Below are positions 1 through 9,879 of a stretch of 64,000 nt of DNA, piece by piece. The first letter of the stretch is position 1, and each line of letters starts with the position of its first letter. A model generated the notes under the pieces. It saw nothing but the letters and a program-made list of their open reading frames with translations, made no database searches and had not been told where the DNA came from. The position numbers and the translations under genes are program-made. This stretch comes from Megalobrama amblycephala (lineage: Eukaryota; Chordata; Actinopteri; Cypriniformes; Xenocyprididae), in NCBI RefSeq assembly GCF_018812025.1, contig NC_063044.1:71074374-71138373 (forward strand), written 5' to 3'.

Positions 1-299
1 AGTGTGATCCCTATACTAAAGCGTTACCACTTTGTTTGGAAAATTTTATGTTTTATGTTTCTAATCAATTCCTTCAGAGAAATGTATCAAAATTGAGTGA
101 GATTAATGCTTTACTCAAGCAAAAACACCTGCCACTCGGTTATGAAAATAAACCTGATTTCTCTTGACCCTTTTTAATCTCATTAATCAAACTTGATCTT
201 TCTGACCCAACTGGCAGATGCTTTGCTTGTTTTCAGCATAAAGCTTAAATTCTGACACAATTCTCTAGATTGATAACCCATATTCAGAATTTGTTCTCT

Positions 300-343
300 G
301 CTTTAACCCATCCAAGTTAGTGCATGAGGAGAAGTGAGCAGTG

Positions 344-392
<49 letters not shown>

Positions 393-510
393 TGGTGCCC
401 AGGGAGTGATTGGGTCACTCAGTCATTTTCCGTCTGCAATGAGAATCGAACCCACAACCTTCACATTACCATTGGCTTATGACTGCACCATAATGTTTGT
501 TGTATTTTGT
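300..510. repeat. CA microsatellite inside an interspersed-repeat fragment
   Basis: An uninterrupted AC run (about 345-390) is followed by text resembling a widespread fish repeat: 'tatggtgcccagggagtgat' and then, near 441, 'gaatcgaacccacaacc', which reads like a reversed tRNA B-box. The apparent 61-codon frame through it is only a His-Thr translation of the microsatellite. Bases 1-300 and 510-900 show nothing I can name. Confidence 0.6.
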
Positions 511-911
511 AATATTTGACCTAAAAAATAAAAAATACTGAGTAGCAATATGATTTTTGTTGCTTGGGACTTTAAGTACAGTGCATTTTATTAAAATAGA
601 TGCAGCCGAGAGACAGTTATGAATTTTTTAAAGCCGTCACATGGTCACAAGGGCTCAATGCAACTGCTCTTGTCACTTAGCAAGAGCTGGCACTGGACAC
701 ACTGTATATCTGTACATTTTAGTCATGTGACCTAAACAGCTGGATGTGACAGTTGTGCCCTGCTGATAATAGGGGAATGTGATGCAGAAAGTTGTTGTGT
801 GTTGATCGTTGATGAATACATAAATCACTACACTGACTACACACTGGTTACATGCTGAAAATTATGTCGTCCTTTATTGTTTTAAAACAGGTTCTTCATT
901 TGAGTTGAAAG

Positions 912-1044
912 ATGTACAACATCAGTGTGACGTGTGCAGAGATTCAGTCCTCAGTGGGGTTTGTGTTCGTGATTCTGCCTGTGATTCTGAATCAAACACT
1001 CAATGATCCTGACTGTGAACAGAGCTGGTATACAGAGGTGACTG

Positions 1045-1081
<37 letters not shown>

Positions 1082-2876
1082 AATACTGATCTGATCTGAT
1101 TGTCTTGTGTTTGATTTGTTCAGGACGGGCTTCTGTTAGCAGATCCATCAGATCCACACAAACTGATGTATCCTGTGACGTCTGTCTCATCTGAACGTCT
1201 CGTCACGTCTCACTGTGTGAATCTGATTCATGAGATCATCTGTGATGAATCAAGAGTAAATCAACTCAATCTCTCTCATCATTCATCTGTTTTCATATGT
1301 AATCCTTCATTAACTATATAAGTTGCTCTAACTCTTCTTTCTTTCATTACAGCTCAGACTTGAGATCATGTTCAGAGGTGAGAGAGATTCAGATCAGACT
1401 CTGTGTTGAAGTGAATCAGTCCTGATTCAAATCAAACTCTGTGTTGAAGTGAATCTGTCCTGATTTAGATCAAACTCTGTAATGAAGTGAATCTGTCCTG
1501 ATTCAGATCAAACTCTGTGTTGAAGTGAATCTGTCCTGATTCAGATCAGACTCTGTGTTGAAGTGAATCTGTCCTGATTCAGATCAAACTCTGTGTTGAA
1601 GTGAATCTGGCCTGATTCAGATCAAACTCTGTGTTGAAGTGAATCTGGCCTGATTCAGATCAGACTCTGTGTTGAAGTGAATCTGTCCTGATTCAGATCA
1701 GACTCTGTGTTGAAGTGAATCTCCCCTGATTCAGATCAAACTCTGTGTTGAAGTGAATCTGTCCTGATTCAGATCAAACTCTGTTTTGAAGAGAATCTGT
1801 CCTGCTTCAGATCAAACTCTGTGTTGAAGTGAATCTGTCCTGATTCAGATCAAACTGTGAGTTGAAGTGAATCTGCCCTGATTCAGATCAAACTCTGTGT
1901 TGAAGTGAATCTGTCCTGATTCAGATCAAACTCTGTGTTGAAGTGAATCTGTCCTGATTCAGATCAAACTCTGTGTTGAAGTGAATCTTCTGTAAGTGAA
2001 TCATGATGAGTGTGAATGTGTTTTTCAGTGAGGAATGAAACTGCAGCGACTCTAAACTCAGGTGAGTTTCAGCTGATAAATGAATTCACTAATAAAACAC
2101 TGATTCAGATCTGATTCAGACTCAATCCAGTTTGATTGTGAACAGGCCTTTGATTTTTGTCATATTGTCTGATATTTGTGATCATTGTGTGTTTTAAAGA
2201 TGTTCTGGATGAAGTGACTCTACAGCGCTCAGGTAAAACATCAAGAGCTTTAAACTCTAATATTGATTCATCATTGTTAGTGATCATCTGATTTCATTTG
2301 TTTATTAATTGAGTGGATCAGATGATTGTGTTGTGTTGTTGTTTGATCTGATTTTATATAGTGTGGCTTGTTTAGATCATTTGTGGTGGATTTTGGCTCT
2401 TTTCTTCATCATGGTTGTTCTGATTTGTTTCATGCTGTGTAAAAGGATCTTCAGGTGAGTCTGATCTCAGATCAGTCAGTAATTCTCAAGAGCTCATGTC
2501 ATCAATCACATTTAGCTTAATTTCAGCCTCAGTCGTCCGTTCGCAGGATCTTCACCATCTAAAGCTGTCTGATAATATGTAATAATCAGATTCAATCTGT
2601 TCTCAGATGTTTTCAGAGGGAAGTGCATGAGGAGGATCCAGAAATCAAGTGAGTGAATCCTAACAATGCTGTAGAAACACTAAGATGGGTTCAATTCCAT
2701 GAATGAACAGATCAAATGTGAAGAAGTCACTGTTGTGGATCTTAAAGTGAGGGAAATAAAGGCTGAAACTGAACCACATGATCATTTCAGAAGTGAAACA
2801 GAAGATATTCTCTGAATGAAGCTTGATCTGCTGAAACTATGTTTCTCTCAGGGATCCTGAAGCTGGATTCAACTGA
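912..2876 (+). CDS. Small single-pass membrane protein, copy A (8-exon model)
   Basis: Exons with GT-AG borders: 912-1037, 1124-1255, 1353-1377, 2029-2061, 2200-2232, 2376-2454, 2607-2648 and 2852-2876 (TGA). They sum to 495 nt, giving 164 residues without a frame break. The predicted outer part has four cysteines and three N-glycosylation sequons (NIS, NQT, NET). Two exons then encode a short stalk (RNETAATLNS and DVLDEVTLQRS). A transmembrane segment follows, starting LWWILALFFIMVV, then basic KRIFR and a tail of about 20 residues rich in E/D. A paralogue at 7041-8751 keeps the same exon sizes and phases, which is strong support for a real gene. I do not recognise the family. The start is uncertain: a sequon lies at residue 3 and there is no clean signal peptide, so an upstream exon may supply one. 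A function in immune recognition is only a guess from the neighbouring GIMAP gene. Confidence 0.75.
1047..1079. repeat. CA microsatellite in intron 1 of copy A
   Basis: A (CA)n run starts about ten bases after the exon 1 donor (gtgactgtt) and fills over a third of an 86-bp intron. The paralogous intron at 7167-7254 has the same arrangement. Confidence 0.9.
1385..1990. repeat. 38-bp minisatellite filling intron 3 of copy A
   Basis: About 16 head-to-tail units of 38 bp, each containing 'gattcagatcaaactctg' and 'ttgaagtgaatctgtcct', with scattered substitutions. The array makes up nearly all of the 651-bp intron 1378-2028. The same unit occupies the matching intron of copy B. Confidence 0.93.
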
Positions 2877-3262
2877 AGGTCAGATCTGATGATCCTCATT
2901 CACTGCAGTTCAACGGCTCCGTGTCCAGAGGATGATCTTCATCATCATCATCATCATGGTTCATTTACTCAAACTCAGGGATTTTTGCTTCATTCTGAAC
3001 TCCTCAACACTTATTTATTTTTATTCCTGCTTCTGTTCTCTGTTTTATTAATGCATTACATTCTTAAAGACTCGATCTGAAACCCTGTTGTGTTTCTGCT
3101 GATCTCACCTGAACTCTGTCTCTCATCTGTTTTTAAATGCTGGATTCATCATGTCATCTTTATCAGCTGCTCTTCAGGTATTTAATGTTGTTTATGCGCA
3201 GACTAATTCACTGAACACTTCCAGCTCTTTAACCTTCATTTGAATTGTATTGTGAAAATAAT

Positions 3263-3268
3263 AATAAA
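3263..3268 (+). terminator. Candidate polyadenylation signal of copy A
   Basis: AATAAA about 390 bp after the copy A stop codon, followed by a T-rich stretch. It is a plausible 3' end for that transcript, on position alone. Confidence 0.4.
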
Positions 3269-3532
3269 TGCATGCCTTTTCCTCTCTCTGTCTCCTAATG
3301 TCTAATTTATTTAAAAAATATAATCTTTTTTTTAGCACCAACCCTTCATTCAAACTCTCACCAATGACGTTTGATCTTCTGCTTCTGTGCAGCGCATGTA
3401 TGGAGTATCAGAACAATAAAGCCAAAATTTTGTTGTGGTTATGTCCATAAATACGTGTATGTTACATGATATAAACAAAACGTGCATTCAGTTTGCGTGC
3501 TTATCATCAGTATTGTATGTAGGGACTCCTGA

Positions 3533-3616
3533 GGAAACACGCAGGCTCATACGTTTTCGTGCAGAAAACGAGCAGCGTTTCTTGAAACCGAAATACACAG
3601 CAAAACAACTTTGGGA
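3533..3616 (+). pseudogene. Possible Myb/SANT-like domain exon (orphan)
   Basis: Between an AG acceptor (ending 3532) and a GT donor (3617, gtgagtc) lies an open frame TPEETRRLIRFRAENE, then QRFLKPKYTAKQLWE. This resembles the first helix region of Myb/SANT-like DNA-binding domains, found in Harbinger accessory proteins and in host relatives. No partner exon is visible. An L1 fragment starts about 100 bp downstream, so the gene or transposon it belonged to is probably broken. Incoming phase is 1 and outgoing phase 2. Confidence 0.4.
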
Positions 3617-3720
3617 GTGAGTCATCTGTTAAACGTTTATGTTGCTTGTGCCTGATTACTGTGAGATATGTGCACTAATAGTAAAAATAGCTGTCGCCCA
3701 AGCAACAGAGATCACTACTG

Positions 3721-5183
3721 CTTTTTTTTTTTTATTTTTTTTTTATTAAACAGCATACAGGGGATACATGAAAAAGATTTGAAACAAAATACAAAAAAGA
3801 GCGCATAAACAAGGAAGCGAGAGAAGAAAAAGGAAAGAAAAAAAAAAAAAACACTTCCATTTTCAGGAAATATACAGGAGGTATTATAATGACATTATAA
3901 TTATTTTTAGCAGTTGTGCAGTTTTTGCAGCTTTCTTGTTGAATGATGAACAAAGAGAGTCATAAAATAGTTTTAAATCTATACAAAAAAAGCGTAATGT
4001 TGGGCTTACATTCAGTAACTTTACATTTATGCAAATGAAATAGTCCACATATAGTCAGGACTTTTAACACATTGTCCATCTCCTTTGATCCTGTTTCCCA
4101 CATCAAAAACAGAACATTAATTATTTCAAAAATAAAAAGTTTGCTATAAACAGAGAAAATAAGCCAGGCTACTTCTTTCCAAAAATCATTTACATAATCA
4201 CATTCAAAAAAATAAATGTGGTATTGTTTCAAGATTAGAATTACAGAATGTGCATTGTGAAGAAATGTCCAATTTAAATTTAGAAAGAAAAGAGTTACAT
4301 GGATAGTAATTATGAAGAATTTTATAGTAAAGTTCTTTCATCTTGTTAGGTTACAAAAATTTATTGATACCAGACCATACTTTAATAGTAGAAAGATAAG
4401 GATAATTTATTTTCCATTTAAAAAATGCTTTTGGGTGACAGCTGAACTTCTTAATAAGGATTCTTCTCATCCAAAAATTGTTACATTTAACGTTACAGAG
4501 CTCCAGACCTCCAATTGACAATTTGGGTACTTCACATTTTGCTACTCTGTAACTACAATATGCCCTAACTAGATGTAACAGTTTGGGTGAGATAGATTTA
4601 ATAACCCAATCATACATTTTAGATGAGGTATCCAATTCAAAAATTGATATAAATTCAGAGTAAGAATAGAAGTTACCATCCGTTTTTAACAAATCTAAAA
4701 TAAAAGTTACACCTTTGTCATACCAATCTTTTAAAAAAAATGATTTTTTCCCACGCAGCACATTCTGATTATTTCATATGATACATCTATGGGGGGAAAG
4801 TTGTGGCAGAAGGCAAGCTTACAGGCTTCCAAGGCTTGCTTATGAAAATTGGCGAGCTTGATTGGGAGTTTGCTGCAATTGAAATCGCAAGCCAACAAAA
4901 AGTGTAAGCCTCCACATTTATTAAAAATCAATTTAGGAATATAAAACCATAACATATTAGGATCAGCGTTCAAGCAACGTTTAATCCAGCCAATTTTAAA
5001 AACCTGATTGAGAGTACTAAAGTCCAAAGCATTCACACCTCCCTCCAAAGTGTTTCTGATCAGAGTCTTCCTTTTAACATATTCAGTTTTATTTTTCCAC
5101 AAAAATTTAAATAACATGGAATCGATTGACGAACATGTTTTTCTGTCAACATATAAAGATAGAGCCGGATAACGGTCTAGTAG
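3721..5183 (-). mobile_element. 5'-truncated L1/Tx1-type LINE, C-terminal part of ORF2
   Basis: Minus-strand frames at 5231-4731, 4761-4351 and 4232-3960 together give the post-RT region of L1-type ORF2. Landmarks are 'FLWKNKTEYVKRKTL', 'GGVNALDFSTLNQVFKIGWI' and, near the end, 'IYFFECDYVNDFWKEV'. The frames are broken relative to each other, so it is dead. On the plus strand 3721-3748 is T-rich, which is the poly(A) end of a minus-strand insertion. The 5' truncation meets the purine-array element at about 5184. The clade name rests on motif memory. Confidence 0.75.
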
Positions 5184-6322
5184 TGGTGTCCCATTTCTTA
5201 GGGGAATATTTTCAGCCCTACCCCTTGACACTCTGTTTCAAGGGGCAAGGGCAAGGGGGAAGGGGGAAGGGGCAAGGGGAAGGGGGAAGGGGGAAGGGGG
5301 AAGGGGGAAGGGGGAAGGGGCAAGGGGCAAGGGGCAAGGGGGAAGGGGAAGGGGCAAGGGGAAGGGGAAGGGGGAAGGGGCAAGGGGCAAGGGGCAAGGG
5401 GAAGGGGCAAGGGCAAGGGGCAAGGGGAAGGGGGAAGGGGCAAGGGGCAAGGGGAAGGGGAAGGGGGAAGGGGCAAGGGGAAGGGGGAAGGGGCAAGGGC
5501 AAGGGGAAGGGGGAAGGGGGAAGGGGGAAGGGGGAAGGGGCAAGGGGAAGGGGGAAGGGGAAGGGGAAGGGGCAAGGGGCAAGGGGCAAGGGGAAGGGGC
5601 AAGGGGCAAGGGGCAAGGGGAAGGGGCAAGGGGGAAGGGGCAAGGGGCAAGGGGAAGGGGCAAGGGGCAAGGGGCAAGGGGAAGGGGGAAGGGGCAAGGG
5701 GCAAGGGGAAGGGGGAAGGGGAAGGGGGAAGGGGGAAGGGCAAGGGGAAGGGGGAAGGGGGAAGGGGGAAGGGGCAAGGGGCAAGGGGAAGGGGCAAGGG
5801 GCAAGGGCAAGGGGAAGGGGAAGGGGCAAGGGGCAAGGGGAAGGGGGAAGGGGGAAGGGGGAAGGGGAAGGGAAGGGGAAGGGGGAAGGGGCAAGGGGAA
5901 GGGGAAGGGGGAAGGGGCAAGGGCAAGGGGCAAGGGGGAAGGGGAAGGGGCAAGGGGAAGGGGAAGGGGAAGGGGAAGGGGGAAGGGGCAAGGGGCAAGG
6001 GGAAGGGGCAAGGGCAAGGGGCAAGGGGAAGGGGAAGGGGCAAGGGGCAAGGGGAAGGGGAAGGGCAAGGGGCAAGGGGCAAGGGAAGGGGGAAGGGGAA
6101 GGGAAAGGGAAGGGGAAGGGGGAAGGGGAAGGGGAAGGGGAAAGGGGAAGGGAAAGGGGAAAGGGAAAGGGAAGGGGAAAGGGGAAAGGGGAAAGGGGAA
6201 GGGGAAAGGGGAAGGGGAAGGGGAAGGGGAAGGGGGGAAAGGGGAAGGGGAAGGGGAAAGGGGAAGGGGAAGGGGGAAGGGGGAAGGGGAAGGGATAAAA
6301 TAGAATTGGATTGGGCCTTAAT
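5184..6322. repeat. GGGGAA/GGGGCAA purine array, probably an expanded transposon interior
   Basis: From about 5241 to 6294 the plus strand is made only of short units such as gggaaggggcaagggg, with units of 5-7 bp, almost no pyrimidine except isolated C, and GAAAGG variants towards the right end. The left border reads ggtgtcccatttcttagggg, followed by 'ccccttgacactctgtttcaagggg' split as a small inverted repeat. The right border is 'ataaaatagaattggattgggcc'. The borders recall a fish DNA-transposon family with TCCCAATTCT-like ends, so I infer a non-autonomous element whose subterminal G-rich repeats expanded. Long frames on both strands here (poly G-K-G-E or P-L-P-F) are low-complexity artefacts. 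Confidence 0.75.
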
Positions 6323-7040
6323 GTGATGCAATATTAACAGATGCTTCGTGTGCTGCGGTGTTCAGTGTGCGTGATGGGTGTGTGTGATATTCGCAAAGCG
6401 CTGTCAGCTGGACAAACGTGATTCTACAAATAAACAATAAAAACTCAATTAGTTCTCCGATATGATATGTATAACAAAGTGCTGCGTCATTATCGTTTCA
6501 CACAAGTGAACATACGAGACATCACAAACGTGTAATAAATGTACAATATAGCAGCTGATCCTTTACAACTGAATAAATGTCTTATTGATGCAACTAATAT
6601 CACGTCAAGACAATGATTATTAAACTGAATAGTGAAACAAACACTTACAGTCGGCAGTGACGCACGCGATGGTATTCACCATACCATTCCACATATCTCT
6701 GGAGCGATCATCACACAACATCGGCCGCCCATCACATCTGAGAATACTAAACTGCTCCCAATATGAGTGCTCTATAGATGATTTAGAACTGAATGTCTAA
6801 AATCCGCACTAAACCCTACAGTATAAACACGCACCGCATTTCTTCCATCTCGTTCTCCATGGCCGTGTATCTGATCTCGCGCTATTATTCGCCGAACTCG
6901 CGAGACTTTCAATTAAACTCCGCCTACTCAGCAGATGCAGTACTAAAACAGAGCACTGTGCAACTATTGTAATAACATCAATTTTACTTGAACATGGCCT
7001 TTTGCACAGTGGTTAAACTTTCTCTTTTCAGCAGTGGATC
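6323..7040. other. Flank upstream of copy B; CpG-containing stretch
   Basis: 6640-6930 is richer in CpG than its surroundings. On the minus strand a short ATG exon (6860-6835, donor gtgcgtg) and a second exon-like block (6751-6649, donor gtaagtg) can be drawn, but joined they close after about 33 codons, so I do not call a gene. The stretch could be a promoter for copy B or for a minus-strand transcript. Confidence 0.25.
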
Positions 7041-7174
7041 ATGTCTATCTTCAACGTGACCTGTGGAGAGATTGAGAGCGCTGTGGGGTTTGTGTTCATG
7101 ATTCTGCCTGTGATTCTGAATCAAACACTCAATGATCCTGACTGTGAACAGAGCTGGTATACTGAGGTGACCGT

Positions 7175-7209
<35 letters not shown>

Positions 7210-8751
7210 ATACACACACACATTACTTGATCCTCTTGTGTTTGATTTGTTCAGGACGGGCATCTGATTGCAGATCCATCATTTCCTCTCAGACTGGCTG
7301 ATCCTGCAACATCTGTATCACCTGATCGTCTCGTCACTTCTGACTGTGTGAATCTGTATCATGAGATCATCTGTGATGAATCAAGAGTAAATCAACTCAA
7401 TCATTCATCTGTTTTCATATTTAATCCTTCATGAACTCTATAAAAACTGCTCTGATGCTTCTTTCTTTCATTTCAGTTGAGAATGGAGACCATGTTCAGA
7501 GGTGAGAGACACTTCTGTAAAACACATCAGTCTGTCCTGATTGAGATCAAACTCTGTGTTGAAGTGAATCTGTCCTGATTGAGATCAAACTCTGTGTTGA
7601 AGTGAATCTGTCCTGATTCAGATCAAACTCTGTATTGAAGTGAATCTGTCCTGATTCAGATCAAACTCTGTGTTGAAGTGAATCTGTCCTGATTCAGATC
7701 AAACTCTGTGTTGAAGTGAATCTGTCCTGATTCAGATCAAACTAAAGTGAATCTGTCCTGATTCAGATCACACTCTGTGTTGAAGTGAATCTGTCCTGAT
7801 TCAGATCAAACTAAAGTGAATCTGTCCTGATTCAGATCAAACTCTGTGTTGAAGTGAATCTGTCCTGATTCAGATCAAACTCTGTGTTGAAGTGAATCTT
7901 CTGTAAGTGAATCATGATGAGTGTGAATGTGTTTTTCAGTGAGGAATGAAACTGCAGCGACTCCAAACTCAGGTGAGTTTCAGCTGATAAACGAAATCAC
8001 TAATAAAGCACTGATTCAGATCTGGTTCAGACTCAATCCAGTTTGAATGTGAACAGGTCTTTGTTTTTTGTCATATTGTCTGATATTTGTGATCATTGTG
8101 TGTTTTAAAGATGTTCTGGATGAAGTGACTCCATCTCTCCAGCTCTCAGGTAAAACATCAAGAGCTTTAAACCTCTTTCTAACATTGATTCATCATTGTT
8201 AGTGATCAGATGATTTCACTGGTTTATTATTAGAGTGGATCAGATGATTGTATAGTGTTGTTGTTTGTCTAGATCAGATCTGATTTTATTTTGTATGTCT
8301 TGTTCAGATCAGTTGTGGTGGATTTTGGCTCTTTTATTCATCATGGTTCTTCTGCTCTTTATGTGTTTCATGCTGCGTAAAAGGATCTTCAGGTGAGTCT
8401 GATCTCAGATCAGTCAGTAATTCTCAAGAGCTCATGTCATCAATCACATTTCCATTAATCGTTAATCGTTAATGGTCATCTCAACCATCTAAAGCTATAG
8501 AATCATGACAGTCTAATATTGTGATAGATATAATGATTTATAATAATCACTTTCCATCTGTTGTCAGATGTTTTCCTGCGTTCAATTCCCAGTCTTTCTT
8601 TCTCTCAGTTACTTTTAGATTCATTCTATTACATTTACATGAAAAGATCAATGTGCTCTTTGAGTGCAGATTAAGTCACTCAGATAAAAGCATCTGCCAT
8701 ATTATCTGTATTATCTGCTGCATCTTTAGGACACACATGGAGGTCATGTGA
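7041..8751 (+). CDS. Small single-pass membrane protein, copy B (7-exon model)
   Basis: Exons 7041-7166, 7255-7386, 7477-7501, 7940-7972, 8111-8149, 8308-8392 and 8568-8751 (TGA) sum to 624 nt, giving 207 residues. Exons 1-6 match copy A nearly residue for residue. They share GFVFMILPVILNQTLNDPDC, the two-cysteine motif SDCVNLYHEIICDESR, a stalk with NET, and a transmembrane segment starting LWWILALLFIMVLLL. Exon 5 is 6 nt longer and exon 6 is 6 nt longer than in copy A. The last exon is unrelated to copy A: the acidic tail is replaced by about 60 residues read through sequence resembling a common fish repeat (cactcagataaaagcatctg near 8678). That tail may be genuine, or the gene may be decaying. 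Function is unknown; the pair is a clear segmental duplication. Confidence 0.65.
7177..7223. repeat. CA microsatellite in intron 1 of copy B
   Basis: A (CA)n tract with one 'tcat' interruption starts about ten bases after the exon 1 donor of an 88-bp intron, as in copy A. Confidence 0.9.
7530..7905. repeat. 38-bp minisatellite filling intron 3 of copy B
   Basis: About ten units of the same 38-bp sequence as at 1385-1990. Two shortened units read 'atcaaactaaagtgaatctg', so this array has its own internal deletions. It is smaller than the copy A array. Confidence 0.92.
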
Positions 8752-9220
8752 TGATCCTCATTCAGTACAGGAATCTCAGCAGTTAAACGCTTCAGAGATT
8801 GAGGTCTGAATCAACATCACAAGTCATTTTTCATATATCTACTCAAACTGAACCAGCAGCACCTTGTTGTCCCTTCAAAATGAGGCACAAAGTTGATTTC
8901 CAGACCCTTCACCGTCTCTGTTCCTGAGCTGCCAACCTCCATACGATCTGCTGAGAACATCACAACTGATGCTGAAGACATCTTATCCTCTCCACAACCT
9001 TAAAATCTAGTAAACGTACCAAAAAAAACCTGTCCTTTTCTGCATTTTTATTTCTGCTCTAGCTTGTTTCCTGATTTAGCTTTGTAATGAAGTTGTCATT
9101 TTGGATAAAATCATCTGCTAAATGAGTAAATGAAAACTGCTGCTCATGCTGTAATGCTGTTCAACTACTGTTTGTTGTTTCTGGTTGTGTATGATTTGTA
9201 ATATAATGTATAGCTGAAAT

Positions 9221-9226
9221 AATAAA
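9221..9226 (+). terminator. Candidate polyadenylation signal of copy B
   Basis: AATAAA about 470 bp after the copy B stop. The stretch between holds no other supported gene, only another 'ggataaaatcatctgctaaa' repeat scrap near 9105. Confidence 0.35.
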
Positions 9227-9320
9227 AAGATGATGTATTCTAAATTACATGATTTCAGATTTCTCTTTCAAGTGTACCCGTACTGTTAATAAACTCTTTC
9301 TCTTATAAACCATGTGCAAA

Positions 9321-9560
9321 CTTGATTTCAGTTCACCCAGAAATTATCATTCTGTCCTCATTTATTCATCCTAATGTTGTTCAAAACTGTATGACTACTT
9401 CTGTGTTCTGCAGAACATTAAAGATTTAAAAAAAGAAAAAAAGAAAAAGTGTTTTTGTCTCTATAATGAAAGTCAATGGGGTCTAATGCTCTTCAAAATT
9501 TCTTCTCAAGCAGACAGAAAGTCAAGAGTGTTTGAACAACATGAGAGAGAATAAATGATC
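9321..9560. repeat. Foldback MITE-like repeat
   Basis: The left side 'attatcattctgtcctcatt' (9344) is partly complementary to the right side 'gaacaacatgagagagaata' (9534). Between them lie a purine run (9426-9449) and 'aatgaaagtcaatggggtct'. This layout is that of a very common fish foldback element. Family name not assigned. Confidence 0.6.
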
Positions 9561-9879
9561 CCTTTTATTCAGTGAGATCACACTAATTCATCAGTTTACT
9601 GAAAGATACGTACTGAGATCCCCGAATCTCTGGAAATGAAGAATAATGAGCCTTAAAAATGAACAGTTTCAACCTTTAAATCTTTAACTCTTACCATATA
9701 ATGCAGTGAAAACATGAGCTGGAGAAAGAAACAAGCAGGACAGTTTATTCTTTTTTATTTTCTTTCATTTATTTAGTAAAGAGTTGGTAAGATTAGCTGT
9801 TTAAGTGTATGATATTCTAGGGTTGTAAATCCATAGGAGAATTTTTATGATTCATAGGCCTATGTGTGTTTTTGTTTGT

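Noticed and set aside
1385..1990. CRISPR array
   Set aside because: Repeats are contiguous 38-bp minisatellite units without unique spacers, inside a vertebrate intron.
5126..6331. Open frames of 276-390 codons on both strands, Gly-Lys-Glu or Pro-Leu-Phe rich
   Set aside because: They arise because the purine array lacks stop codons in every frame; composition follows the repeat, and no splice or start context supports a protein.
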